A stretch of DNA of 64,000 bases from Taeniopygia guttata (Eukaryota; Chordata; Aves; Passeriformes; Estrildidae), in NCBI RefSeq assembly GCF_048771995.1, contig NC_133032.1, positions 23,895,501-23,959,500 of the forward strand, read 5' to 3'. The position numbers and the translations under genes are program-made. The notes below the pieces were generated by a model, which was not told the origin of the DNA, did no database searches, and saw nothing but the letters and a program-made list of their open reading frames with translations. Positions within the stretch are counted from its first letter, which is position 1. Every line of letters starts with the position of its first letter. Of the stretch, positions 1 through 10,700 are shown one piece after another.

Positions 1-55
1 GAAAAGATTACATTTATGCTGTTACACCATTGCTTGAAGATGCTTTAATGGACAG
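1..55 (+). CDS. SF3B1: SF3B1 coding exon (third from last), 5' part cut by window
   Basis: SF3B1 is the large HEAT-repeat subunit of the SF3b complex in the U2 snRNP. It clamps the branch-point helix during spliceosome assembly in the nucleus. The window opens at the second base of a codon. The first full codon is at base 3 and the exon reads KDYIYAVTPLLEDALMD, then two bases (AG) of a split arginine codon. The donor is ag|gtgag with GT at 56-57. The peptide matches, from memory, the human protein just before its last two exons. With the next two exons it gives the C-terminal 142 residues of a protein that is 1304 residues long in human, so about 89% of the gene lies upstream of the window. 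The identity is close to certain because the whole C-terminus reads through three exons without a break. Confidence 0.97.
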
Positions 56-536
56 GTGAGTGCACTTCTTCTGTGGTACAGTTACACATAGTCATATTTT
101 TAAGTATAAACCCGATTGTTAATGATAGAGAATATGCATATTGTCCCTGTTTGCTAAAGGCTTTAAGTGACCAGCACAATTTTGAAGCCATTATTTGCAA
201 ACAATTTGGATTTATATGCTCCAATTTTACTAATAATTCTGAAGATTAAAATTATAAGAGCATCTTGAGTGAGTCAAGATTTCTTCCATTAAAACTGCTT
301 TTTGTAATTTCTATTGTTGGTACTTCTGGGGAATTGGAGCGCAGTAATTTGTCAGAAAACTCCCCTCTTTTTTCACTTCACTGATTTTGAATACTCTGCC
401 TCTTGCTGTCAGTAAGTATGGTTTTGAAAGTGTTATTAGTGCTTTCAAGGAAAGTGTTAGTGAAAAGAAACAGTATGCTTGTCCAATCATGCTGCTTCTA
501 AGTCTCATTTATTAATACCCATTGTTTTCTTTGCAG
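56..536 (+). other. SF3B1: SF3B1 intron
   Basis: This 481-bp intron starts with GTGAG and ends in a pyrimidine-rich tract followed by ttgcag. It splits an arginine codon as AG|G. It contains a 12-bp palindrome AATATGCATATT at 131-142. I see no snoRNA box pair or other RNA gene in it. Confidence 0.95.
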
Positions 537-753
537 GGATCTGGTACACAGACAAACAGCCAGTGCTGTGGTGCAGCACATGTCCCTTGGTGTTTATGGG
601 TTCGGCTGTGAAGATTCTCTTAATCACTTGTTAAATTACGTGTGGCCCAATGTGTTTGAAACCTCTCCTCACGTCATCCAGGCAGTTATGGGGGCTCTGG
701 AGGGCCTCAGAGTTGCTATTGGGCCCTGCAGGATGTTACAGTACTGTTTACAG
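537..753 (+). CDS. SF3B1: SF3B1 coding exon (penultimate)
   Basis: The exon begins with the G that completes the split arginine codon and encodes 72 further residues, from [18 protein letters not shown] to MLQYCLQ. It ends on a codon boundary (CAG) before the donor gtaagg at 754. This is C-terminal HEAT-repeat sequence of SF3B1, among the most conserved parts of the protein. I noticed no difference from the human sequence as I remember it. Exon length is 217 bp. The open frame runs on into the intron for about 80 bp after the donor, but that extension does not resemble the protein, and the family-matching sequence resumes exactly at the next acceptor. Confidence 0.98.
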
Positions 754-1646
754 GTAAGGCCTTGTGTGCTGGGGAAACAGAGAGCAATTGTCAGGCAGGA
801 CTTCTTCCCAGGAGACAAAAAAATCAACTCAAGATGATTTCCAACAAAGGAAAAACTGGGTTTTTGTCTCAGAGTATTATTGAAACAGGATATTCTGTGC
901 CAAGGACTTGAATAGTGGAAATAGGCTGTAAACAGAGGATTTTGTATAAAGAGATAGCTGATTACATCACAGAACTTGTGTAGAAAGAGCAGGTAACTTA
1001 GAATATCAGTTGACTAAAATAGCCTGGCACTTTGATTTCTAAACTGGAAGGATCTCACAAATTTTGCAGATGTGAACTAAGGGGTGGGGAATAATTTGGC
1101 TGTGGGAGGGGCTATGACAAGTAATCAGTGAGATAAATAAACCAGAAGATAGGATTAATAGTCATGATTTGTTGTTAGTCAAGAAAAAGACAGTGCAGCA
1201 GTATAAAACAGTGCTTTGATTAGACTTGATACTGCTAGATCAACACTGGGCAGTTCAGCTTCTGTAAATGTGCAAGGGGTGGTAAAATCAGAAGGCTCCT
1301 GTTCTGTGTAATTGCACGTGACAGTGGCTGTGTTGGCTATGGAATTAAAACTCACCTAACAGGTGGGGAGCAAGGATTAAAGTTACACAGGTCAGTGTAG
1401 AGAAGGTGTGACAGCGTTTGAGTAGTAATTTGCAGATAGGAAATTTCACACCTTTGCAGTGTGGGAACCTCAGCATGAAGATACTGACATCAGGAGGAAG
1501 GTGAAAGTCTCTTGCAGTGTATATTCCTCGAGCTTGTATATTCTGGTCATTTATTAAATGCTTATTTTGGAATGCTTGATTAAATTCATTGAAAGAACAT
1601 TGGAACTGCAAGCTTTTATTGCATTTTGTTCTGTTCTTTTTTCTAG
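754..1646 (+). other. SF3B1: SF3B1 last intron
   Basis: This 893-bp phase-0 intron runs from GTAAGG to a strong pyrimidine tract ending ttttttctag. I looked for box C/D and H/ACA snoRNA signatures and repeats and saw none that I can support. An 88-codon open frame on the minus strand inside it looks like chance. Confidence 0.95.
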
Positions 1647-1805
1647 GGTTTGTTTCACCCTGCCAGAAAAGTCAGAGATGTTTATTGGAAGATCTACAAT
1701 TCAATCTACATTGGATCACAGGATGCTCTGATAGCACATTATCCAAGAATCTATAATGATGAAAAGAACACCTATATTCGTTATGAACTTGATTACATCT
1801 TATAA
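1647..1805 (+). CDS. SF3B1: SF3B1 terminal coding exon with stop codon
   Basis: This exon encodes the last 52 residues, from [18 protein letters not shown] through the end [10 protein letters not shown], then TAA at 1803-1805. It is the C-terminal helical cap of the HEAT superhelix. The sequence near the end reads NDEKNTY. From memory the human protein has NDDKNTY, so there is one conservative aspartate-to-glutamate change. The acceptor is ctag with AG at 1645-1646. The three exons join in one frame and finish at the expected C-terminus, so the gene looks intact and functional. Confidence 0.98.
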   Translation, partial: GLFHPARKVRDVYWKIYNSIYIGSQDALIAHYPRIYNDEKNTYIRYELDYIL

Positions 1806-2125
1806 TCTTCTTGTTCAGTTGTTTGTGTTTAATGCACAGCTGTTGTTCAGTTAAATGCTTCGGATTTCATTATGTAAAATTTTAAAATTTTGGAGATCGG
1901 TGTAGAGCTGGTCAGAGGCAGAGCTAGGTATCCGGTAGCATGATTTTTTAAGTATGTCCTTGTTTTTTGATGTTAAACAGTTAAAGCCAGTAGTGACCAA
2001 CAAAACAGTGATTACAAAGTACTGGAGGGATTTCGTTTTGGATCCATCTTTATGAAGATTTAGATTTCATTCCTTGTGTTTAAAGGGGAAGTTTATTTGA
2101 GAAATAAACATTTGTGTATAAAAAC
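1806..2125 (+). other. SF3B1: SF3B1 3' UTR (to the proximal poly(A) site)
   Basis: AT-rich sequence follows the TAA stop and runs to the first poly(A) hexamer and its GT-rich downstream element. The end is placed about 17 bases after the hexamer by the usual spacing; the exact cleavage base cannot be read from the sequence. The UTR may be longer if the second signal at 2250 or the hexamer at 2974 is used. Confidence 0.75.
2103..2108 (+). terminator. SF3B1: Poly(A) signal AATAAA, SF3B1 proximal site
   Basis: A canonical AATAAA lies about 300 bases after the stop codon. It is followed at 2128-2142 by a GT-rich stretch (tttgtgtgtggttttt), which is the expected cleavage-stimulation element. This is the best 3'-end signal of the gene in the window. 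Confidence 0.85.
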
Positions 2126-2249
2126 TAATTTGTGTGTGGTTTTTGGACAGAGGGGCTTGTAAAATAAGTCCCTTTGGATTAAGTATTTGTTATGTAATGA
2201 ATAGGTGGTATAAAACATTTTAACCCTTTTTGTCATCCACTAGCTTTTG

Positions 2250-2255
2250 AATAAA
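2250..2255 (+). terminator. SF3B1: Second AATAAA, possible alternative SF3B1 poly(A) site
   Basis: A second canonical hexamer occurs 147 bases downstream of the first, with a TG-rich element (aatgtgtgtatctttgt) about 25-40 bases further on. The pair suggests tandem poly(A) sites. A third AATAAA at 2974-2979 has a poorer downstream context. Confidence 0.5.
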
Positions 2256-5200
2256 TAAGAAAAATGTATCAACTGTAGTTAATGTGTGTATCTTTGTCAT
2301 GCAATAATGTAGCTGTAGCCTGGCTGACGGTTGTAGTAGTGTAAGTTTATTTTCATGGAAGAAGTATTTAATTGCTTGTTGTTACTGCTTCATATGCAGT
2401 ATCCTGGTGGACATGACTTGTTAAATTTTCAGATGTTAGCAGTTTTAATGAAAGTTGCATTTGTAAAATCAGTTATGAAAATTATGCATATTGATCATGT
2501 TGTGTTTAAAAAGCCAGATATTTATAGGCTGTGCTATAATTCCATTAAAGAGCTAGGAAAGTTACGTCTGCAGCACTTTAGGGTGAAGCAGTTTCTAAGA
2601 AAAGCATTCTATTTCCTCATTTGCTTTTTGCCTTTTGTGGGTGTACTATAAAGAAAAAGGTTTTGCTATCGGCAAACTACGTAAAACCCAAGGATAAATG
2701 ATTTTGATGGTAGTGTACATTATACCATGTTTGCAAGGTAGCAGGAGGCAGTAGCTGGCTGTCAGGCACCTTGGTCTGTGAGTTCTTGACTTAAGTGATT
2801 AATTTCCATCTTACCAAGTGCAGTGCAGTGGTGCTATCTGACTTCTGTGCTGTTTTACATAAATATGAGAGTCTTTAACTGTTGAGCATATATGAAAATT
2901 TCACCCTACCTTTCAGGTCTTATTTTTTGTTAGGGGTTTGGGATGGCACAAAGCAGCTTGGGGCCCTTCTGTTAATAAAGGTACTACTACTACTTAGGGG
3001 GAAAATGCCTTTTTTCCACAGTGAGTTGTACTCTAAAACTTAGGTAAAAACCAGCTGCAACTTCTTGAAGTCTTTATTGCTGAACTGTTTCCTCTGAGAG
3101 TAAGGTGCATTTTAGTCTATTTCTAGTGCTTTGTCACTGAATAGTACTGTTTGTATTACAGATAGCCTGCCATCTTCTCATCTTCTTTGCCTCAGACGTT
3201 CTGCAAAACAGAACCAAGCAAGTGCCAGTAGAGAGGGAGAAGGGCTGAAAAAAGCACTGAGTTTTGAGAGAAGAGCCAAAAGAAAGCTGAAACAGGTAGG
3301 AATGGATGATGACTCCTGACTTCTAGATATGCTTCAGCAAATTCATTATTAGAAATAAGTGAAATTTTAAAAATTTTCTCGGAAGTGGAGGGAGGCAACT
3401 TCAAATTTTTACCAATTTTGTATTTTTGAAGCTCATCACTTTTAAATCTCAGAAATACTTCCATAAATCTTTTGAGAAGATGCAATGTTTCCCTTGTTTC
3501 CTCAGGAAGACAGAAAAGGGAAGGAGAGTTGTCTGATGAAACAGAATCGTACATAAAAACATGATGTTCGTGTTTGGATGTTTTGCTATCCCAAGTATCT
3601 GGTATAAAATGGGGTTTGAAGTGGTAGTAGCTAAGTGCAATTCTTGATATGCAGAATCATCAGGAATCATTTTTATCCTTCTTGAGGCTTTGTGGATCTG
3701 TGGAGCTCTTACCTAAAGAGGCCATCTTTGGATCATAGACTGATGGGATTTTCTGAGAGCCTACAGCAGCTTGTAAAGGATTTTGCTGTTGTTGTTTAGC
3801 AGCTACATTGAGTTTTATTCAGCACAGAAAGATTGAGGAGGAAATTTGGGGGAAATAAATGACTACCTAGATAGGACATCTGTCCATGTAGACAAACATG
3901 TTGCTTTTCCAGTACAGACTAAAGTCATTAATAAATGGGAAAGTTTTACTCTGAGGTGGTGGCTGGTATTCACCTGCAGACTTCTGATTCGGGACAGCAA
4001 AGACCAAGGAGTTTGAATGAATTTGGATCACTACTGTTCAAATTCTTTTAATGATAATTAATTGTGCCATTAATGCAGAAAAACAGGCTAAGCGAACAAA
4101 ACATCTGTTTTGCTACTTGTTCATGAAATGGGAGACATACCATGGCTTGGCAGCTGAGCGGTTAATCTAGTCACAGAATTAATGTGATATTTGATAAATA
4201 CAAGTAATGAGCATAAAATCTGTATGTCCAGACAATCCCTCAACTTCCTTAATTAGTTTTTTCTTTTAAAGGACAACTTTCCAGTTGTCTTCTAACCCCC
4301 TTTCTGGATTTACAAAGAGTTCCTGGCTTTATCAGTGAATTGCAAAAGCTCTATGGACAGAAGTTTCTCAGAGTTGGTCATCCTAAACAGGCTCATCCAG
4401 TATGCACGAAGAGATGGAGGTGCCAAAAAAAAAGAAAAAAAAAGGGTATGTGTTTTTTTAAATTTTAATCTATTTTTAAAAATTAATTACAATCATGCAT
4501 TTAGATAGGAGCAGTAAATTAGGAGAAGGTAAGCCATACTTCTTTGGGCTCTTCCTAGTTTAGGTTATTATATTTTACCACTTAATGTGGGTTCTGATTT
4601 CATCAGATCTTTTTCATTTGTCCTTTTTAATGGAAAAAAGGATGCATTGGTTGTATATACCTATATTTCCTTACAGTCTAAACTTCTCTATCAAAGGATG
4701 CCATGGCCCTTTACAGCTTGAGCTGATGGAGCTAAAATTAGCCAAGGCTAGCAGTTATCCTTAAGGTATGCTAATCTTAAAAGTTTGGGAGAATTTTTTT
4801 TGGTTATCCAAGCTTCTTTCTGAGAGCAGCTGAAATAAGGATCTAAAGTTTCCTCAATTTTGTTTGGTTTTAGTTGCATTTTATTGCTTATACTTCTCTG
4901 TCTTCTGATCTAATTTCACACACATACACATCCTTCACTGCCCCTGTTCTGATTCAGTTGTACCCATTTTGCTTGTACCTCATTTATCCATGGATCTCTC
5001 TAACCTGCATCTCTCATCTCATTTGCTGCCCTGAAAGCTGCACTCTTACCCCTGTGTCAGACTTCCTTTCACCTTGCATGTCTTGGCACAGTAGCAGTGG
5101 TGGCAGTGAGAGCACTGAAGAGAAATCCTCCTGCCCTCCTGGTTGCCCTTGCAACTGCAGCAGTTCCTGGATGTGTGGAGAATCACTCACTGCAAAAGAA

Positions 5201-7484
5201 CATTTTGTTCTTGTCAATGAAGTAATTAGTCTCTGAAAAAATGGTTGATTGTGAAGTAGCTTCTGGCATGTTACAAAAGAGCTTGGAGCTTGGTATGGTT
5301 GTAATAAAGAGAATGATCATAACAATAAATGCTACGATTCATTAGGAATGTTTGTTATCAATTGTGGCATACATTCTGTTTACTGCTTTCACAGGCAAAC
5401 TAAACCAGAGGGTTTTCCTTATCAATTTTACAGCCATGTGATACCCAGAGATTACATGGCACAAGTTTCTATTCTGTTACTTTTTGCAAGTTTGTCATTA
5501 AGACCACTTAAACCTTTTGGTGCAACGACTGTTGTGAAATCAAGTTTCAGCCAGTGTTGCATCACACTGATAATTCTACATATTTTTCTCCAAGCTAAGG
5601 AACATAGTTTCCCTCAGTGTAAGCTGCTGTAATGAATATCCTCATTACTAATAGACTGGGGTGGGATGAGAAGCAGCTTTCAAATTTTGGTTCTTCACTA
5701 ACTGTGGGAAGTGTTGATGTACAAGTAGAGTGATTGCCTGTTACTTAATGTACATCTGTGAACCAACTGCAAAATCTCTCTCTTTTTCTGGTTAATAAGA
5801 ATGGAAGAGGTAAATGTGAGAGTCTCTGATCCAAAGTATAAATGTGTACATCAGTGATGCCGTATGCTGTCTTGTATCTCACCAGTCGTAATGGAAAGAT
5901 TTCTGCTCCCCCTGGCCTCCAGTGGTTCCCCTGACCTGTGTGGTTTGAAGTGCAGCCCTCCCTGCACTCCCCTCCCAGCTGTATCCCTGGAAATCAAGGT
6001 AGGGCTGGTAAAAACTGTCCAGCAGCCTGGTTAAGGGATCCACCACACCACTGGGTAAGGGGTGCTGCTTCTTCACTCCTAATATGAGCCCCAGGCCAAA
6101 TGCTCTGGAAGTTATGAATAAGCTGTTTTATTTGCAGGCTAAATTGCAGCAAATGTTTTATGAATTCTGAATAAATGAGGAGGGACTAAATTAATGGACC
6201 TGATCTCTTTATCCCAAGATAGTATCAGATTGATCTCAAAGCAATTACTATGACTTACTTAGTGTGACTGTCAATTACTAGTGGTCATAACTAGAGTTTT
6301 GGGTTTCATGAAAGCTTGCTTGCTTGTTTGTCTTAAAAATCATCTTCAGAGTCTACACACATTTGTTTCTTCACTGGAAAAATCTATTCCTTTCAGAGGT
6401 AGGAGACATTTTGGTCACCTTGATAGACAAATGTTTTTTTGTTTCATTAGCAACCATCTTCTACACTGAGCTGGCCAATAAAATTCTTCATTACGCTGTA
6501 CAAGTCATTCCTCTTGTGTCCCATTTCCTCTCAGGGCTTGTGTTTCTTGCTGAAGAATGCCATCTTTCACTGGTCCTGCTGCTCTGAAGCAGTGGTTTCT
6601 GTTAAAACCATCCCTGATCCAAGCCTGGGAATAGGCTTGCCCTTTGCTGGTGGTTCCTGGCTGTTGATTGAGACCAGATGTGACAGCTGTTCACCACCAT
6701 AGGGTGACAGGGTCTGAGGTGACTTATTTCTAGACTTTTCTTAGGTAACTTTAGAAACAGTGACCTTCAATCCCTGCCTGGCATCCAAAACAGTAGAACA
6801 GAACTGTGTTCAAATAGTGATTTTGCTTTAAAAGCCATACATTTTTGTCTCTGTTGAATTCTTAAGTCTCCAAGGATCTGCAGGTCTTGAGCCCAGCCGA
6901 TAAAAGGAATACAACTGGCCATTTATTATTTTAGCTCATAAAAGAGGATATTGTATATCAACTTTTTCACATTCCAAGGCACTAACAACGGAGTGAAGGT
7001 TAAAGGCGTCTGATATTCGCAATTAAAGAATAGAGCCTTTGTTTTTAGCACAGTATGCAGCTGAGACAGAAGGAATATGGCAGGAAATGAAAACCAGGTG
7101 GCTTGAGTTTCAGTTTTTAAGACCAAAGAAATGACCTTCAGAAAAAGCTGTTTCCTCACTCAATAAAAGTAAGTTAAATATATACAAAATTATTTAATTA
7201 TTCTTTACATTAGTTTGCAGATGTTTCTGTACATGTATCTTGTATTTCCGTAGTTAGGACAATGATGTGTAGATTAGACTTTAAAGCCCTGCTGAGATAG
7301 AGCTGGAGCTTTCTGTAGCTTTGGGTTCTAAGTTCATTTTGACAGGATTGGAATGTACATAATATTCAGTGAGTGAATTTTTTACTCATTTCAATATATA
7401 TCAAACCTTCATCTGTATACAAATATTAATGTTTATATTGCTGTAATACCATTACCAGTTACAGGGTACTCATGTGCTTATAGA
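2256..7484. other. Intergenic, SF3B1 downstream flank
   Basis: No gene is recognised in this stretch. It is AT-rich with short A/T runs (for example 4421-4500). Open frames here are short, the longest being 120 codons, and resemble no family I know. The only exon-like block is described separately at 3162-3295. The first few hundred bases could be a long SF3B1 3' UTR. Confidence 0.6.
3162..3295 (+). other. Exon-like segment of unknown status
   Basis: A 134-bp block is bounded by a good acceptor (tttgtattacag, AG at 3160-3161) and a good donor (CAG|gtagga, GT at 3296). It is open in the frame that enters it. That frame gives a basic, serine-rich peptide with segments such as LRRSAKQNQASASRE and FERRAKRKLKQ. 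I do not recognise it, and no partner exons are evident. It may be a cryptic exon, an exon of a non-coding transcript reading through from SF3B1, or chance. Confidence 0.2.
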
Positions 7485-7750
7485 GTTGTTTGGGTTAGAA
7501 GGGACTTTAAAGCTCATCTAGTCCCCCTGCCATGGGAAGGGACATCTTCCACTAGGCCAGCTGCCTCAAAGCCATCCAGCGTTGAAAACTTCCAGGGGTC
7601 GGGGTATCCACACCTGCTCTGGGAAACATATTCCAGTGCTCACCACCTTCATAGGTGCCCTCTTTCAGTTAAAAGCCCTTGTCCTATCATGCCCTTGTAA
7701 AAAGTCCTTCTGCAGCTTAAAGGTCCCTCTCCAGATTGTGTCAGTACCTT
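7485..7750 (-). mobile_element. CR1 LINE, 3'-end fragment
   Basis: This is the reverse complement of the CR1 3' region. In + orientation it runs through the recognisable family phrases gggttagaagggacttt, ccctgccatgggaaggga, acacctgctctgggaa, ttccagtgctcaccac and ccttgtcctatcatgccctt, in the consensus order. It is 5'-truncated, as most CR1 copies are, and diverged by many substitutions and small deletions. No coding capacity remains. CR1 is the dominant LINE of bird genomes. Confidence 0.9.
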
Positions 7751-10700
7751 AACAAAGCTCACAAACACCTCATATTCTTTAAAAAAAGCAAAATCAAAGG
7801 AATAATTCTTTCTTATTCCCTCCTGTTTACAATTATATTTGTCATGAAAAATGTAACCATGGTGACTTAAACTTAGTGTAAAGCATCCACAAAGTGCAGT
7901 GACAAGTCATCATTTAATACAAGTGCAGTTTTTTTCAGGTACAGGCCTCATTTAAAGCTTAGAAAATTGGAGACAGCACACTTTGTAAATCAGCTTGGGG
8001 TTTTTTCTCTTGAAGATGGTGAACATGACTTCCTCGTGAGAAGCTGTAGGGTTATTTTGCTACCCACGCAGCAGCAGCAAAGTTGTAATTGTCATTAGAG
8101 CTCCAAATTCCAGTGCAGCTGGATTCTCCTGCAGGAGGAGGCTGGATCACTGCCTTTCCTGTTTGCCTGGTGCTGGAGCAGTGCTTTGGAACACAGGTGT
8201 AAAGCTGCTTCTCCATTTGCTGGGTCTGCAACATTGGCCCCTTTGTCACCTGCTTTTCTGTGGCAAGAGAGTCACTTATATGTGACTCATGGAGGACTCT
8301 CAGGTGATCACTGAGAAGCTTCCTTTGCAACTTTTTCCTTCTAGAAAGTGGGCTTCCTGCTTAGTATCTAAACTAAAGCTAGAGGTGCCTGCTGATGTGG
8401 GTGATTCTGTCTGTGTGAACTAACATATTGTTAGACACCTCCTATAATTTGTTGATGCTAAGGTAAAGTATAATTTTTTCAACCAGTTGATGCCAAGCCT
8501 GGTTATCTTAATCAGGTAGTATGTTTCCAAAAAGTGTTTCTCTTGTCTTGAGGTTATTCTGTGTTTCAGGATGATGTTTGAAATTCTCTGCCACCTCCAC
8601 ACAGAGTATCATGGACCTGGGACAGCAATGGGTCAAGATTTGTTCAAGAAACTCAGCTTTACTTCTCCAGTCTTTTCACTGATTCTGGTATTCTACTGAA
8701 GAAGCAAGTGGGCTTTTTGATTTGCTAAGCATGTCTGTCTTAGTCCAAGATGCTTCCCTGCTAGTCATTACCACCCTATGTTTTTTTGATTTTGCTGTGT
8801 TGTGTGTAAGATTTTGGTGAGACAGTTCTGCAGAGTTTACAGAAACAGAGATGTTTTATTACTAAATGCTGTCATGCATAGCATCTGCTTACTATTTCTA
8901 GAAGTTACAGTTCGTAAATGCATAAGCATTCATGTGGCTTATATATATTGAGATCTCTCTGAGTCACTGTCTGAAGATGGGAGAATGACTCCCCAGATAT
9001 TCTGTCTTCCCGTGTTAAGATGCATTTACATGCCCATGTGCAAGTAAAAAACCACATCTATGCTCCTGGATGAAGGTTGCTTTTTCTCTTCTGGCCAATT
9101 ACAGTTTCTTTCTATACTTCTCTGTGTTGAGGCAGCTCTTGGACATTTCAGTCACTGGAGACAGGCCTGCAGTACAAACTTCTTGGAGTTACTATGTTTT
9201 CATACTTTGATTATTGTGTTAGAAAAGCAAGTCTGCAGTTCATGACAGCTTGTCAGCTGCCAGCTCTACTTCCTTCATGCTGGTGTAATGCCATGTATCA
9301 CAGTCATTTTTTATGTAGCATAGGATATGCAATGATGAAAAAATAAAGACAAAACCAAACCAAAGCACAAAGTCCAACCACCACCACATCTACATTTTAG
9401 TGTGTATCACTAGTTGCTTGCATTGCATTTGTTTTCATTGGATTATATTTAATCACTTTCCAAGCATGGCCTATAAAGAATTCTCCATTGTCAGACGCCT
9501 CCAGTCTGGGACCTTGCTGCCACTGCAGGATGCCTGTGTGATACAGATACTGCCATCTGGGAGATGTTTTGAGACTTCCTGTGGAGTTCAGGTATCAAAG
9601 AACTTCCTCACACATCTGTTAAAGGTTTTGCCTCTGTTCTTGCCTCCTTTCAAGTTCTTGATGCTGCACTGTTACCTGCCTCTGGAGTTTTGCTGCTGGG
9701 GATTGTCATTTTTCCTGCCATAGGAAGTAACACGCATCTGATTGTAATACTTCTGTTACCATTGCAAATCATCTCTGTAAACACAAGTAATCCTTTTATT
9801 TATTCTCCCCTATTTCAGGAAAGTGAGCTCTTCCCATTGGTAAAAGTAGTAATCCTCAATCTTGCTCAGTCCCTCTCTTAACACCCTAGCTGATAAGCAA
9901 TTACTTTTAACTATTTATTTTAAACATATTTAATCTGTTGAATTTTTCTTTTGTTCTACTGTACTTATACAGTTCTCTTCTTTAATTGGATCATTTTCTT
10001 GTTACAGTCTATCCATTTTATATGGCTTAAAGCCAAAATAAAACTCCAGCTATCTTAATCAAGTACCAGCTACCACTATGTTTAGCTCAAGTGCTTTCTT
10101 TTTTACCCTAGAATATATTTCTTGAGGATGGAGATTTAAGGTCTTGGCCCAGTGTTACGTAGAACAAGGGTCTTAACAAGCAAATAGTTTTGTTTTACTC
10201 TTTTAATTTACAGTTAAAATGTGGAACTGTCTTGTATACCTTGTGTGTTGTCAAAAATTTGACTTATGTGCTTAAAATTGGGCAAGTGTGGGTGTAAAGA
10301 AGGAGCAGTGCATAGAGATTAAAGCACAGTAGTGGATACTGGGACTTCCTTCTCTGACAGAGTATTTGCTGAGTCTTCATTGCAGAAATTGTCACAGTAC
10401 CAGTTCTGGGAAACCATCTTGAGGGGAGTCAGGGGGGTCTTTCAGTAAATCAGAGGACACTTGTTACTGTGTTCTGAGGGGAAAAATTGACTTAGCGTGT
10501 GAATGATTAATTTTATCTGCTGTTTTCTCGTATGTTGTGTACACACTGGATACAGTACTTTGGGTGGTTTTCTTTTTCTTTCTATGATACATCATTGAAA
10601 GTTGACCCTTTAGCCCCAGTTTCTACTTGGATGTTTCTGTGGAAGGAAGGCATTTTTTTCCTTCTGGAAACAATAGACTTAGAGCCAGTTTTAGGGTCTG

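Noticed and set aside
754..837. Extension of the SF3B1 frame past the 753 donor
   Set aside because: The added residues do not resemble SF3B1, the donor is consensus, and the family sequence resumes at 1647 in phase.
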